Notes: a model not told the origin generated them from the sequence alone. A stretch of 64,000 bases of DNA from Rhodosporidiobolus odoratus (GCA_034387635.1 JAOANU010000001.1:1426001-1490000), one strand, 5' to 3'; shown: positions 20,402 to 32,090, counted from the stretch's first letter. Numbers and translations are program-made.

Positions 20402-21727
20402 CTACTTCTGAATCTGCCAACCAACCTGCTCACCCGCCAAGAAAGGAATCACATACTCCTCTCCCTCCCCCTCCTTCTCATACCTGAACGCCTTGTCAAC
20501 CGCCTTTCCCTCCGTCCTGACAATCGTGACTTGCTCCCCCTCCGGCGCAGGGAATCCATAAAAAGCCCTGCCGAACTCTGAGCAAAACCCTTGCAATCGC
20601 TCGAGGGGGATCTGAGACCGCTCAAAGATTTCGGCGGTGAGAGGGATGAGGTTCTGAGAGGTATAGATTCCGGCAGCGCAGGGTGAAGGGAGGGTGATCT
20701 CCTCGCTCGAGGTACCGTCGGCGGATTTGATCTGCGCGACTTGCAGCGCAGGTAGTTTGGCGGAAGACGGGTGAGGGGCCGAGTCGGACCCGAGGAAGAA
20801 TTTCGGAGAGCCGGACCGGATGGCTTCTCGCAAGGCGGCGCGGTCGGAGGGGAATTTGGCGAGCGGCTTGCAGAAACCGAGGGAGGTGGAACAGGCGCCG
20901 TCAATGGTGAGCAGGAGGTGGTGGGGAGTGATGGTAGCGACGACGTTGGAGGGGAGGGACTTGACCTGCGAGTAGGCGAAACGTGTAAGCGAGAGGCACT
21001 ATTGATGGATTGGGAGAAAAAGGCTACTCACGGCTTCGACAGCGGCAGCGGTGGTGCAATGTTCGAGGACAATGCGGAGCTTAGGGAACTTGCGGTTGAT
21101 CTCGCGTAGATGAGGGATGAAGCGCTCTTCCGCGTTCAGCACGCAGGTACCCTGTAAAGAAGAACAGGCCAAGTCAAATACCGTCCTCTCATCGGAGACG
21201 AGGACGAGACGCACGTCGCCATCGATATCACTCGGAACCTCCCCATGCAGGTTGAGTACCATGTCCTCCTTTTCCATTTCCGCGAAAACCTCGTCGTACA
21301 CTGCATACCCCTCCATCCCGACTCCTCCCTCACTGTTGGTCGTTACTCCACGAGGGTAGCTCTTGACTCCCACAATGCCGCCCGCCTTTGCTTCGCGGAT
21401 GTGCTCCGGGGTGAGCTTGCTGCTGAGGTACATGGAGGGAAGGACGTGCAAGTTGGGCGCGACGGTAGCGAGCTCTTTCACGTAGGCGATAGTTTGGGAA
21501 GGCAGGGTAAGAGGAGGGACGAGGTTGGGCTGCGTAGGTCACAGTGCTTCAGCTTTCGACTTGCCTGCTTGTCCCTCCGGGTGAGGGGATGTGCGCACCA
21601 TGACGAACGCCATCTTAACCCCACCTTCCTCGACATGCGGCGTGACGAGCTTCATCAGGTTGCCCTGGCGAAGGTGGACATGGGCGTCGAAGGGTGAGGG
21701 GATGGTGATGCTTTGAAGGGAAGACAT
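20402..21727 (-). CDS. URA4: dihydroorotase (pyrimidine biosynthesis, Ura4 type)
   Basis: The enzyme closes carbamoyl-aspartate to dihydroorotate, the third step of de novo pyrimidine synthesis, in the cytosol. From the ATG at 21727 the protein reads MSSLQSITIPSPFDAHVHLR; HVH are zinc ligands. After two short introns come PNLVPPLTLPSQTIAYV, a region with GGIVGVKSYPRGVT (the metal-bridging lysine is expected here), LNLHGEVP, IVLEHCTT, and in the last exon ATITPHHLL, FLGSDSAPHP (the catalytic aspartate lies in GSDSAPH) and a C-terminal tail ending IPFLAGEQVGWQIQK. Order and length (about 370 residues) fit the monofunctional bacterial/yeast-type homodimeric dihydroorotase. Two in-frame ATGs lie upstream at 21766 and 21781 and would add a basic stretch; the start at 21727 aligns with the usual N-terminus. 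The gene is convergent with SmG and divergent from KAP120. Confidence 0.95.
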
Positions 21728-22330
21728 GGTTGATAAGGTCCGAATAAGCCGGCGGGCGTGGTTCATGCGATGGAGGGACAAGAAAGAAGACTACGGAGGA
21801 AGAAAAGCGGAGCGGTAGCGTGGATAGTCAGCGACTTGCGGTTCTTGCGTTCTCAGCAGGTTGTGTGGTGGTACCTCACAGCGCATCAGGGCCCTTCGCA
21901 GTGAGCTCACATAGCTTGTTTAGCCTGGCTGGCGATTCCGTTTGTGCGGACCATTTGATATCCTCCTGCGTTCCTCTTCCCAGGGCCAGCTCGAGCCCGC
22001 CATAGTGTTTCCGGTACTTAGTTATGGCCGTCCCAAATCCCTCCGGTGAGACCTCGTGACGTAGCGGGCGCGTAGAACGGCGAAAGATAGAATGCGGTCG
22101 GAAGGTCGAGGGAAAGTGCAAGAGGCTATTTGCCGCGGTCGGCCTGACGGGAGGGCTTACTTGAGCTGCTGCAACGTTGCTTGTGTCCCTTTTAAGCGGT
22201 AAGAGCGGGGGTTCAGCGTGCAGTGAGTAAAAGAAGATTCCCATCAGCGGCTCGAATCCTTCGTCGATTATTACTGCACTTGCTGGACTGCTATAAGGGC
22301 TGAGGCACATCGGAACACCGCTTGCAAGCC
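21728..22330. promoter_or_regulatory. divergent promoter region (dihydroorotase / Kap120)
   Basis: About 600 bp separate the start codons of two divergent genes. Open frames here lack start context or family resemblance, and I see no RNA gene. No specific operator can be supported. Confidence 0.5.
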
Positions 22331-25300
22331 ATGGCACAACCCCCTTCATCGCCCAATGAAGTTCTCCAAGCACTCACTTACGCCCTTTCTCCCGACCCAT
22401 CTCAACGATCTCACTCTCTACAACTGCTACAGCAATGGGCTATACTGCCCGGTTATTACTCCTTACTCGTCGGTGTATTCACCGCCAGCGAAGGAGTACA
22501 GAGGGAAATCAGGTTGCAAGCAGCTCTCCAGTTCAAGAACGGCGTAGACAAGTACTGGAGAAAAGGCGCACCAAAGTCAGTCTTGTTCCTCTTCGCGACC
22601 TTAAAGGACGACATGGACCTCAGAGGGTGAGAGGGAAACAAGATTGATTCCCATTTTGCCTTTTCTCAGCGGCATCGCCCCGGCGGAAAAGCAGGATATC
22701 CGCCCAAAGCTGCTTGCTATGGTCGATGAGCCGGACAGGGTGGTACGCAACCCCTTCACCTGTGTCCAGGGTCACAAGCTGACTGATTCCTCGGTACCAC
22801 AGCTGGCAAAGAACGTCGCACTCTCAATCGCTAGAATTGCGCGACTTGACTATGGAACGGAGTGGTGAGGCGTCTACTTCGCAGACTCGCGGCGTCCAGA
22901 CACTGACTTGCCTCTCTGTAGGGAAGAGCTGCCCCATACCCTCCTCACCTCCTTGCAAAGCGCCCTCGCCCATCCCTCCCCGCCTCAAGGCCGCCTTATC
23001 CTTACTCGCACCCTCCTCTACCTCCATGCTGCCATCAAATCACTCTCTGCAAACCGCATGCCGAGGGGAAGGGCCATGATGCTTCGCCTGACCGATCTGC
23101 TATTCGCCCCCCTTGTTCAGCTACATGGACAGGTCCTGAATCAAGCGGTTCAGCGGTTGCAGGGCGAAGGAATGAGCGAAGCTCACGAGGACGCTGAAGA
23201 GATGGAGGCGGCAGTATTGGCGTTCAAGACGCTGCGGTATCTGCTCATGTACGGGTTTGGAGATCCGAGTTCGAAACAGGACGCAAAAGTTCGTCCTCTT
23301 CCCCGTCCCCTGCTACGCCATGCTCAACTTCATCATGCTCGCAGGACTTTCTTTCTTCCACTCTTCCCGCTTTCTCCTCCCTCCTGTCGCTTCGCTACCA
23401 GCTTCTCACTTCTGCCTCTTCTCCGCCGCCTGCCACAACGCGCCTCGTCCTCCTCACCAAACACGTTCTCGCGTACGGCAAGCTTTACCGATCCCTTCTC
23501 AGGCAACATCCTATGCCGTTTGCAGCTATGGGCGTTGGAGAGCAGATCCGGGAGCTCTTTTTCCAGATTGTGCAAGGCGCGTCGGAAGATGTCATTGGCC
23601 GGGTCGGGGGTGCGTTCTGATTCCTCGAAGCTTTGCCTTCGTAGGCAGTCACTGACTCCTCCCTCTTACTGCATCAGACGAACCCACGGCCCTCTACCCC
23701 ACTCGCCTCGTCGTGCAATCTCTCCTGCTTGTCAAATCCCTCATCGGCGACTGGGATGGCTCGTCGAACGTTCCCGTCCCCGAGGCATTCGTACCGCAGC
23801 TGGTCGAAATGTTGATTACTCGGCTCTTACCGCTGCGGCAGGAAGACCTGGAGAAATGGAACGAGGATCCGGAGGAATGGATGAACGAGGAGGAAATGGA
23901 GAGGTGGGAGTTTGAGCTGAGGGTGAGTCGTCAACCCTTCCTTGGAGTTCGCCCGGAGTTGGCTGAATAGACTCTTTCCGCAGCCGTGTGCCGAGCACGT
24001 CCTGAAGGCGCTGCTGAGCGTATATCGCGATCAGCTCGCGCCCAGCATGGCCGGCTTTTTGCAGCAGGTTTCCGGTACGCAGGCTTCCAGCGCGCTAGAA
24101 TCCAGACTCAGGCATGCTGATGAACCTTTTCTTGCAGCCCCGCAAAGCATGGAAGGGCTTTTGCTGAAAGAAGCCGTCTACACCGCCATTGGTCGTAGCC
24201 CTAGCGACCTCGCCGAAGCGATCAATTTCCCTCAGTGGCTTGAACAGACTCTAGCGGTCGAGTGCACGGGGACCGACTCAAAGTGACTAGCTTTTGACAT
24301 ATCTCGTTTCGACTTGCGGCTGACCTTCTCAAAACTGCTGTTTCCCCTTTTTCTCGCCAGTTACCGCATCATCCGACGTCGTATCGCTTGGCTGCTCGGC
24401 AACTGGGTCGGAGAGGACTTTGACCCTGCCTGCCGAACCCGCATCTACACTCTCCTCGTCCACCTCCTCAGCCGTAATCCTTCCACCGACCCGGCGATCC
24501 GCCTCACGGCGGCTCGCAGTCTCGCAAAATGCGATACTTGGGACTTTGACCGCGACTCGTTTGTATCGTTGCTGCCGGCCGCGATTGAAGAGATTGTGCA
24601 GCTGCTAGGGGAGGTCGAGATGAGCGATTCTAGGATGAGGTTGAATCAGACGCTTGGGGTTGTGATTGATCGGGTCGGCTCGCATGTATGTGTCTTCGTC
24701 CCCTGCCGTTGATCGACAGGCTTGCTGAGATTTCTTCCCGTAGATCGCGCCATACGCATCTCGACTTGCTGATATCCTCGCGTCGTTGTGGGCGGGGGCG
24801 GAGGAGAATCACTTCCAGACATCAGTCCTTGTAACCGTGACGAAGCTAGCTGAGGTGCGTTGCTTGAGCTCGGCAGAACACACTCCATCACACCACTAAC
24901 GGTCTTGTTTACTGTAGGCACTGGACGACCAGTCCCAGCCATTACATCCTCAAGCCTGTCCCATCATCCAGCTGAGCGTTGATCCGACACGAGTACGTTG
25001 TCATGATCCCCGTGACGAACTGCTTGCTCAGCCTCATTTGTCGCAGCCGTCGCATATCTACCTGCAAGAAGACGGACTCGAACTATGGCAAGTCCTCCTG
25101 CGCCGATCCACCTCGCTTTCACCCGAGATGCTTTCCCTCCTACCACTTCTCATTACCCTTCTCGCAAACGGGACGGACGTCCTCCCGCGGTGTCTCGCTA
25201 TTCTCGAGAGCTATCTCTTACTCGACGGCCCTCGGATCGTCTCGGTGCGTCCCTTCTCCTTTCGCTCGATCCCATGGCTAGGGTTGCCTGCTCACATTAG

Positions 25301-26409
25301 TCCAATGTCGCAGGCTTGCGCAACCAACCTCTTCGCGGCTGTACATGACCTCCTCGACGGGCTCAAGCTCGAAGCCGTTAAGGTAGTCCTTCACGCCCTG
25401 AACACGGTCTTCCAAACTGCACCGGCGAGCGCGTGGATCGAAGCGCTCGACGCGTCTGGGTGCTTCGCCGCCTTCCTGAAGGTCATTTCGGCGAGGGTGC
25501 GTCTGTGTCATGCTACTCCGTTTTGCTTTCGCTTATCTCCTTGCTTCTACAGGACATCTCGGCTATCGTCATCACGAAGTGTTCGTGACAGCTCCTCTCC
25601 CCAAATCCGCTTCATGATACTCACAAAAGTCACATGTTCCCTCTTTGACAGATCTCTGCTCCATTACTCGCATCGTTCTTGCCGGGCCCGAGACATTCCA
25701 CCAGCTTCTCGCGGCAACGGCTGCTCGAACAGGCAGCACGGCTGACCAGCTTCTCGACCTCATCCTCACCCAGGTCGCCGACCGGGTGCGTCACTTGCTA
25801 CTTGTCCAGCGTCATCTAGCGTCCTTGGTCTGATTGTATTCTTCCTGCAGCTCGACAATATGTCCCAGGGAGGTCAACGGAAACTCGCCGCGCTCGCTTT
25901 CGCTTACCTCGTCCCTACTACCAACCCCGCCATTCTCAATCGACTGCCCGATTTTGTCTCACTGTGGTCGAGCGTTCTGGCGCAAACGGAAGAAACGGAA
26001 AGCGGGGAGTGAGCCATTCCTTCCTTTCTTCTTATCGTGTGCACCTGAACTTACTCGAGCGTGTTACCTCGCACAGTGCCGAGCTTTACTATATCCCGGA
26101 CGACTATCAAAGCGATATTGAGGTCGATTATAACGATACCTTGGAGACGAAGCGCCGACAAGCGGTCCGTATTCTCCTCGTCAGCATCCTCCGTCTGCGC
26201 ATGAAGCTGACTCGTCGTGCTCTCCATAGCTCTCTGCACAAGACCCTATCCGGACGCACAAGCTCAACACGTTCATTGGGCAAAAACTTTCGGAAGCGCA
26301 GGCGCTCAACGGCGGACCTGAAGCGTTCCAGCAGCAATGGCTTAATCAAGTTGATCCGCTGTTGGTTGATGAGCTGGTTAAGCGGTTGGAGGGGCAGTTG
26401 GCGGGGTAG
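22331..26409 (+). CDS. KAP120: importin-beta family karyopherin, Kap120/importin-11 type
   Basis: A gene of many exons from the ATG at 22331 (MAQPPSSPNEVLQALTYALS) to the TAG at 26407-26409 (ending VDPLLVDELVKRLEGQLAG). The N-terminal repeats read LLQQWAILPGYYSLLVGVF and IRLQAALQFKNGVDKYWRK, then after an intron NGIAPAEKQDIRPKLLAMV, LAKNVALSIARIARLDY and EELPHTLLTSLQSALAHP. This is the order of the importin-beta N-terminal domain and first HEAT repeats. The following RTLLYLHAAIKSLSANRM block matches the importin-11/Kap120 branch. The C-terminal half is a series of further HEAT-like helices (LRRSTSLSPEMLSLLPLL, VKVVLHALNTVFQTAPA). Karyopherins of this branch carry cargo between cytoplasm and nucleus in a RanGTP-dependent way; Kap120 in yeast is linked to 60S subunit export and Rpf1 import. 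Exons 1-4 are approximately 22331-22575, 22670-22742, 22803-22864 and 22922 onward; later boundaries were not all fixed. Confidence 0.9.
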
Positions 26410-26555
26410 AGTAACCTCTCGCGCTTTGGATTGCAAGCCTGGAAAAGGGTTTTTCGTGCCACGTGCTGCGCGCTGGTGGATAGTCGACAGGCGCAGGCTT
26501 GCCTTACATTGAGCTGTATGCAAGAAAGACTCGAATAGTGCTTGGTGATCATCGC

Positions 26556-27005
26556 TCAAGCTGTTTGCCTCACGTAGTCAGCGAGGAAGCATTGCGGGCC
26601 GCTGAGCGCCCGAAGAATGCTGTCGGCCTCAAACTTGACCTTCTCAATCTGCCTTTTCATGGCCGCGTTCTCCTCTGATCCTGTGGCCCAGGGGCACTTC
26701 CACTCGCTACGTGCTTGAAAGTCTCGTGCATGTCTGCTCAGACTGCCAGCAGCCGGACTTCCCCCCTTGCCTTGCTTTCTTTGTCCTGGCCGCAAAGGCC
26801 CCCGCTTACCTTCACTCCGCACTCTCATCTCCTCGACCCCTGGGAAGGATGTTGACTGGAGCGTCTGAGGAGGATGTAAGGGGGATGGAAGCGGAACGGT
26901 AGACAAAACCGGAGAACATGCTTTTCCTTGTGCCGCTTCTTCAGCTGAAGCCTTTTCTCTTCTGAGCCTTTCCACTACCCCAAAGCCTTCCCACAATATC
27001 ACCAT
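26556..27005 (-). CDS. candidate small coiled-coil protein
   Basis: Not a recognised family. From an ATG at 27005 the minus strand encodes MVILWEGFGVVERLRREKAS and a short Ser/Pro-rich linker to 26810. A strong donor (GTAAGC from 26809) and a CACAG acceptor (exon from 26680) remove 129 nt in phase, and the second exon gives SEENAAMKRQIEKVKFEADS, then ILRALSGPQCFLADYVRQTA and a TGA at 26556-26558. The result is about 106 residues, with an amphipathic heptad-like C-terminal helix. The joined helices look like protein sequence, and the strong donor supports it. Against it, the sequence upstream of the ATG is purine-rich, unlike the leaders of neighbouring genes, and its CCATGG start overlaps a plus-strand ATG in better context. 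Confidence 0.35.
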   Translation of the reverse strand: MVILWEGFGVVERLRREKASAEEAAQGKACSPVLSTVPLPSPLHPPQTLQSTSFPGVEEMRVRSEGKRGPLRPGQRKQGKGGSPAAGSLSRHARDFQARSEWKCPWATGSEENAAMKRQIEKVKFEADSILRALSGPQCFLADYVRQTA

Positions 27006-27806
27006 GGCATCCAAATCCTTCTCCGCATCGCCTCTTGGCCCTCTTCACCTCGCCTACCCCTCCACCGCCGCGAGCCACACCCCTTCGCTGGCCTCTCTTT
27101 TCCGCCCTTCTTCCTCCTCCTGCAAATCTACCTCTTCCTCCCGGCCGACGAAGCGTACCAAGATGGTTGTTATCATCTTCTCGCCTACCTAGCCTGATCT
27201 CGATCTCAAACCGGGACCTTCCCACCACGCCGGCGAACTCTCCCCGTACCCCTCTCGTCTTTTCTTCCCTCTCTTGGAAGCGGTCAACTCCCCCTCCGCC
27301 AGACTCTCGGTTGTCATTACTCGCATTCGACGCCTACGAGGAGTGCGACCTGCATGGCGATGTGACCGCTGTCCCGCGGCTCGTGGAGAATACCTTATTT
27401 GCGAAGGACATTGTGGAGGCAAGAATGCGAAGTTGCGACTTGGAGCCCAGGGTGGACGGGGCCGGGCGAGCGCGGCAGCATCGGATAGTTGGATTCATGG
27501 AGAGCTGAGGGTACTAGGCTTGCAGGGCTGGCAGTACAAAGTTCGTCTCTTGCTGTTGCCAAAATCCTCTCTCATGCATCATCCGTCACTGTACAGCTGG
27601 GAGTCCCGCTGTAGTCGCCCCCGTGACCGAACTGATCGCTGCGTCGTCTTTGCCGAGACTCATTGTCGGTAGCACCGAAAGTGAGCGAGGCATTCCGAGG
27701 CCCGCGCGAAGCCAGAATTGGCAACCCAAGTTAAAAGTGAACCGATTCAGTGGATACTTTAGACTGCGATACCCAATAATCATGTTACAAATCTACCAGG
27801 CGGACC
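27006..27806. other. unassigned 800-bp region with a possible split plus-strand gene
   Basis: An ATG at 27004 sits in the context CACAATATCACCATGG with a pyrimidine-rich leader, the best start context nearby. The plus-strand frame (MASKSFSASPLGPLHLAYPS) runs 62 codons to a TAG. The same frame reopens after it with a Cys-containing stretch (WRCDRCPAARGEYLICEGH) and LRVLGLQGWQYKV, and a further open stretch follows a TACAG acceptor (VVAPVTELIAASSLPRL). I could not find a splice pattern that joins these cleanly, and I do not recognise a family. It may be a fast-evolving gene, a decayed gene, or noncoding sequence. Confidence 0.2.
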
Positions 27807-29566
27807 TCACTGCAGCGATGCATAGTAGTTTGCCAGACTCTTCCTCTTCTGCTCCTCCGCCTGTTCCGTGCTCAGCAGGACATAGTCCTTCTTGAGATGC
27901 CAGTATGGCCCATGCGAGAAGCCGAGCTCCTTCGCCTTGGCTTCGTCATCAATAAGCTCAGGATCGACGATGAGCGAGGTCTTGACTCCAAAGACGGCGT
28001 CACTTCAGAGGAGACGAGGTCAGCTCTAAACGCAAGAATAGGGCAGAAGGGCAGGGAACGGACGACTTGAGATACGGATCGCTGCATGACGAGGTAACGT
28101 GAGTATGGCAGGCAGAGACTGAGAGAAAGCAAGCGAACGCACCCTTTGAAGTAAAGAGCGGTGATGAGGGTTTCGTATCCTTCCGCAACAAACATCCTAC
28201 GCCGAAAGTTAAGTTGGCGACGGCAGCATGCGATTAGAGCAGAGAAGAGAAAAGACCTACATGTGTAGATGGGCAGGACGGAAGACATGGCGATTCAGCG
28301 ACTTGAGCATTTTGCCGACCGGACCGTCGTTGGGAATGGGGTAGGGCGTGGGAAGGATGGCACGGTACTGAAAGACTTGAACGGGTCAGTTGATGCCCGG
28401 AGACGACAAGCAGGATTGTACGAGAGAGCAGACGTACGCTGTAGTAACCGTTAGCATCGGACTTCAGCCTGCCGCGGCAATCGGGCTCGCTACGACCTTC
28501 GTACTGCGTGTCATACCTGTGAGAAGATAGGAGATAGAGGGTGGGTGGATCGGCACTTGGTCATTCGGAAGGGTAACACGAGGATGGTGAAGCAAGAGCG
28601 AGAACGCACAATCCCTCGTCGTCGGTTTCCCAGGTCTCGATCGTAGCATTTGGAATGGGCTTTCCTTGGATGTCGAGAATGCGACCCTCGCAGTACATAT
28701 ATTCGCCTTTGCCTTCCGAAGCGATGGATTCACCAGTCGAGAGCTGCGGGGCAATAAACGTAGAAATCAGCCAGAGTGACAGCGCCTCGACCCAGTAGAA
28801 GGAGCACTTACGTCCTTGGCATCTTCCGTGAAGAAGGGGCCGAGTACGGTGCCCTCGGTAGCCGGTGCAGACGTGGGGTGGTTCATCGAATCGACCAGGG
28901 CGGAAAGACCCAGCGCGTCGGAAAGGAGGATAAACTCCTGACGGATGTCGGAGCAGATCTTGCCCGTAGCGGTGAGGAATTGAATAGCCGTCCTGTCCGG
29001 AGCGCAGATGTAAGCGGAGGCAATGTTGGAAAGAGGGATGAAAATGAAAAGTAACGTACATCCATTCCTCCGTAGTCAGGCTCACTTCCCGTGCAAAGTC
29101 GTGGATGTGCGTGACGAGCTTCTCGAAGACGAACTTTTGCCTGAGGCGATGGAAAGGGGGCAATGAGCACGTGAGCACGAGCTGCCGCTAGGGAAAAAAG
29201 AGGAAAATCAGGACGGACCTGGGGTTCTGGCAGAGCGAGTTGATGGCGTGTACATTGGCGGTAATGGTCTCGGCGGAAAGGTCGCTCAGATCAGGCAACA
29301 AGGCCTGCGGGGGAAGTCAGCCTACTTACAGACAGTCAGGAAGAAAAGGCCTGACCAAGTCGATGTTGGGCGCCCCTTGCGCGATCGCTTCTGCCACAGC
29401 CTTTCCAATCTGCAGATCAAGTTGAGCAGCGTCAGAGCACGCCGCGTATTGTCGTAGCGCAAGGCAGGAGGCCACGAGAAGGTGTAAGAGGTCGAGATGG
29501 AGGATGGAAGTAGCCGACCTTCTTTGTAGCGTCAGTCTGCGATGCGGGAGTGCCGGTGGATGCCAT
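27807..29566 (-). CDS. intradiol ring-cleavage dioxygenase, probably hydroxyquinol 1,2-dioxygenase
   Basis: A multi-exon gene from the ATG at 29566 (MASTGTPASQTDATKK) to the TGA at 27807-27809 (ending KSLANYYASLQ). The N-terminal helical linker domain (IGKAVAEAIAQGAPNIDLV, FEKLVTHIHDFAREVSLTTE) is typical of catechol/hydroxyquinol dioxygenases. The catalytic part has TEGTVLGPFFTEDA, YDTQYEGR (first iron tyrosine), CRGRLKSDANGYYSYRAILP, PYPIPNDGPVG (second iron tyrosine) and RPAHLHMM (the His-x-His iron ligands). These ligate Fe(III), which cleaves the ring between adjacent hydroxyls. Sequence alone does not separate catechol from hydroxyquinol specificity. The divergent neighbour at 29863 is a maleylacetate reductase, whose substrate is the product of hydroxyquinol cleavage, so hydroxyquinol 1,2-dioxygenase is the preferred call. 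The enzyme is cytosolic; no signal peptide is seen. Confidence 0.9.
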
Positions 29567-29647
29567 TGTGCTTCTATAGTCAGTCTATCTCGACGGCGAG
29601 GAAGAGAAGCTGCTCCCCACTCTTCGTTTATGAAGCGGACAGCGGAG

Positions 29648-29663
29648 CGGAGATCAGATTCCG
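29648..29663. promoter_or_regulatory. candidate Zn2Cys6 activator site, CGG-N10-CCG
   Basis: A CGG triplet (29648-29650), exactly ten bases, and a CCG triplet (29661-29663) form an inverted pair inside the 296-bp interval between the divergent dioxygenase and reductase start codons. The flanks extend the symmetry (CGGA...TCCG). Fungal binuclear zinc-cluster activators bind inverted CGG triplets with defined spacers. In GC-rich DNA such a pair can occur by chance, so this is a candidate only. Confidence 0.3.
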
Positions 29664-29862
29664 CCGCACTCTGTTCGCTCAATTCACCGCACTATACTCT
29701 CAGTCCCAGGCAAGCGGAATCACACCTGACTATCTGTACCTACCGGCCGACTGACGCTCGCTTCACCTTTGCTTTTCCCGTTCATCTTCTCGCCGCCCCC
29801 ACTTCAGCCTACCCTCGGCACAAGGCAGACTCGTACTACTGCTCCACCGTCGCTCTTACACC

Positions 29863-31638
29863 ATGCAACCTTTCGTCTACAACGCACTGCCCGCCCGCGT
29901 CCTTTTCGGGTGGGGAACCTCGAGCAAGGTCGCAGAGGAAGTCAAGCGGTTGGGCTGCGTGCGTTTCCTTCCTGCCTTGCACCTGCATCTCTTACCTCAC
30001 GCTAGTCGGTTCTCCACAGTTCCGTGCCCTCGTCCTCACCACCCCGCAGCAAGTCGCCGCGGGCGAGAAAATCAAGGCAGACCTGGTGCGCCTTTTTCCT
30101 GCGGTTCCCATCTTCCTTCTCGGCTAGACTTACGCCTCTCTTCACAGGGAGACCTTGCCGTAGGCCTCTACACCAATGCTACCATGCATACCCCGATGAA
30201 CGTCACCCAGGATGCGCTTGCCAAGGCCAGGGAGCTGAACGTCGACGTCTGCGTACGTGCAAACCTTGTGACCCTTTGCTGGATTGTGTTCGAGCCATTT
30301 ATCGTTCGTGTCTCTCGCAGGTATCGGTCGGTGGAGGATCTACCATTGGATTGGGCAAGGCCCTCGCCCTCCATTCACCGGACAGCAGCAAGATCAAGCA
30401 GATTGTCATTCCTACTACCTGTGGGTCCGCTTCATCTTTCAGTTTGTACGCGTATTGATGTTAACTGTGCACTGTCCAGATGCTGGCTCAGAAGCCACCC
30501 CTATCATCGGTCAGACCGAAAACGGTGAGGAGGGCAAGCCGCTCAAAACGACACAGAAGACGACAAAGGTATTTCCCGTGCCTCTGTGGGTGTTCTGATG
30601 GCGCGAACGCTGATCCTACGCCTCCGCAGGTCTTACCGGAAGTCATCATTTACGATGTCGACCTCACCCTTACTCTTCCCGCTCAGATGACCGTAAGTTT
30701 CCGATGGTTCGCTCTCGAACCACAACGCACACAGCACTTACTCCCGACTCCTCAGGTCACGTCTGGCTTGAACGCTATCGCACACGCGGTCGAAGCCCTC
30801 TGGGCCGTTGAAGCCAACCCGATCATCAGCAACCTTGCCATCCAGGGTACTGAGGCGATCGCGCGCTCTCTTCCGCTCATCAAGGCAGACGCCAAGTCGC
30901 GAGACGGTCGTTCGGATGCGCTATTCGGCGCGTGGGCTTGCGGGACTTGCTTGGGCGCGGTCGGGATGAGTCTTCATCACAAGCTCGTGCGTACCGTTTT
31001 TTCTTTTCTTTTCGATACTTCCTTCCTTGTGCCTGCGCCTCTACAGTGACTGCCAGTCCATCTTTGTGCCATCTGCTCGACAGTACAGGGTCATCGTCTG
31101 CTTTGTTCCTGCGAGCGTGCGCGGCAGTCGAGCTGACCTGGTCTTCCGTCTTTCTTTGCCTTCTGGCAACCGAAGTGCCACACGCTTGGCGGCTCTTTCG
31201 GTATGCCCCACGCCGAGACTCACACCGTCATCCTCCCCCACGCCGTCGCCTACAACGCTCCCTTCGCCGAGGATGCCGTCGCTCGCATCGCCAAGGCATT
31301 GAACGTGCCCGAGGGCAAGAGCGCCGCGCAGGGACTGTACGATCTGGCAAAGGACAATGGAGCGCCATACTCACTAAAGGAGTTGGGCTTTAAGGAGGAA
31401 GATCTGGAGAAGGCGGCGGATATCGCGGCAAAGGCACCTTAGTGAGTCTGTACTCTTCTCCTTGGAGCTGTGATGGCAGAGGCTCCCTTGGTGTCCATCC
31501 CAATGCATGCAGGGGAGGCTCCGCATGCGAGTGCTGACTAACGCCTCTCTTTGCCGCAGCCCCAACCCAGCACCGCTGGAAAAGGAGAAGCTTCTCCAGC
31601 TCCTGCGAAATGCTTACTACGGCACCCGCCCTGAGTAG
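29863..31638 (+). CDS. maleylacetate reductase (iron-containing alcohol dehydrogenase family)
   Basis: Nine exons (29863-29958, 30020-30085, 30148-30252, 30321-30420, 30480-30568, 30630-30692, 30756-30986, 31176-31441, 31560-31638) join in phase to 364 residues, close to the usual 350-360. Landmarks are MQPFVYNALPARVLFGWGTS at the N-terminus, the nucleotide loop VSVGGGSTIGLGKALAL, IPTTYAGSEATPIIGQTENG, VTSGLNAIAHAVEALWA and the metal-site region CHTLGGSFGMPHAETHTVIL. The enzyme reduces maleylacetate (and chloro-maleylacetates) to 3-oxoadipate with NAD(P)H, in the cytosol. That is the step after hydroxyquinol ring opening in breakdown of resorcinol, 4-hydroxybenzoate-derived hydroquinone and phenolics. 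It is transcribed divergently from the intradiol dioxygenase, so both are likely induced together. No upstream hydroxylase is in the window. Confidence 0.94.
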
Positions 31639-32090
31639 AATCTTCGACACCTATGAACGCCGCGCAATACGGAAATAGTACTGCCTCTAGCGTGATCCTA
31701 GCGTCTACAGCTTGCTTAGCGTCTGCCTTGGGCTGCCCTCAACCGCTTCTCCCCTGCGTTAATGCGGCTCCATTCGCAAGAGCACCTGCTTGAACCGCCG
31801 AGCCCCTGATTCACCGTGAATCAAGATGCGGCGAGTAGCCTACACAGCGTGACTCGGGCTCGTTGCATGGCCCCTCGATGCAAATCTCGGGAAAAGAGGA
31901 AAAGCTGACAAGACCGCGAGACGGCTGTAGACGATCAAGTCGCCGGAGTCAGCTGTTCAGTGTACACGAGAAGGACAGGAGACCTTGCAAAGGCTTTCCA
32001 GCTGATTCTGCCCAAGTGTCGAAAGCCAAAGAAGCGGACCGGGCAACTCTCCCTCGACCATACGCACCGCCAGACTCCGCTACACCGACT

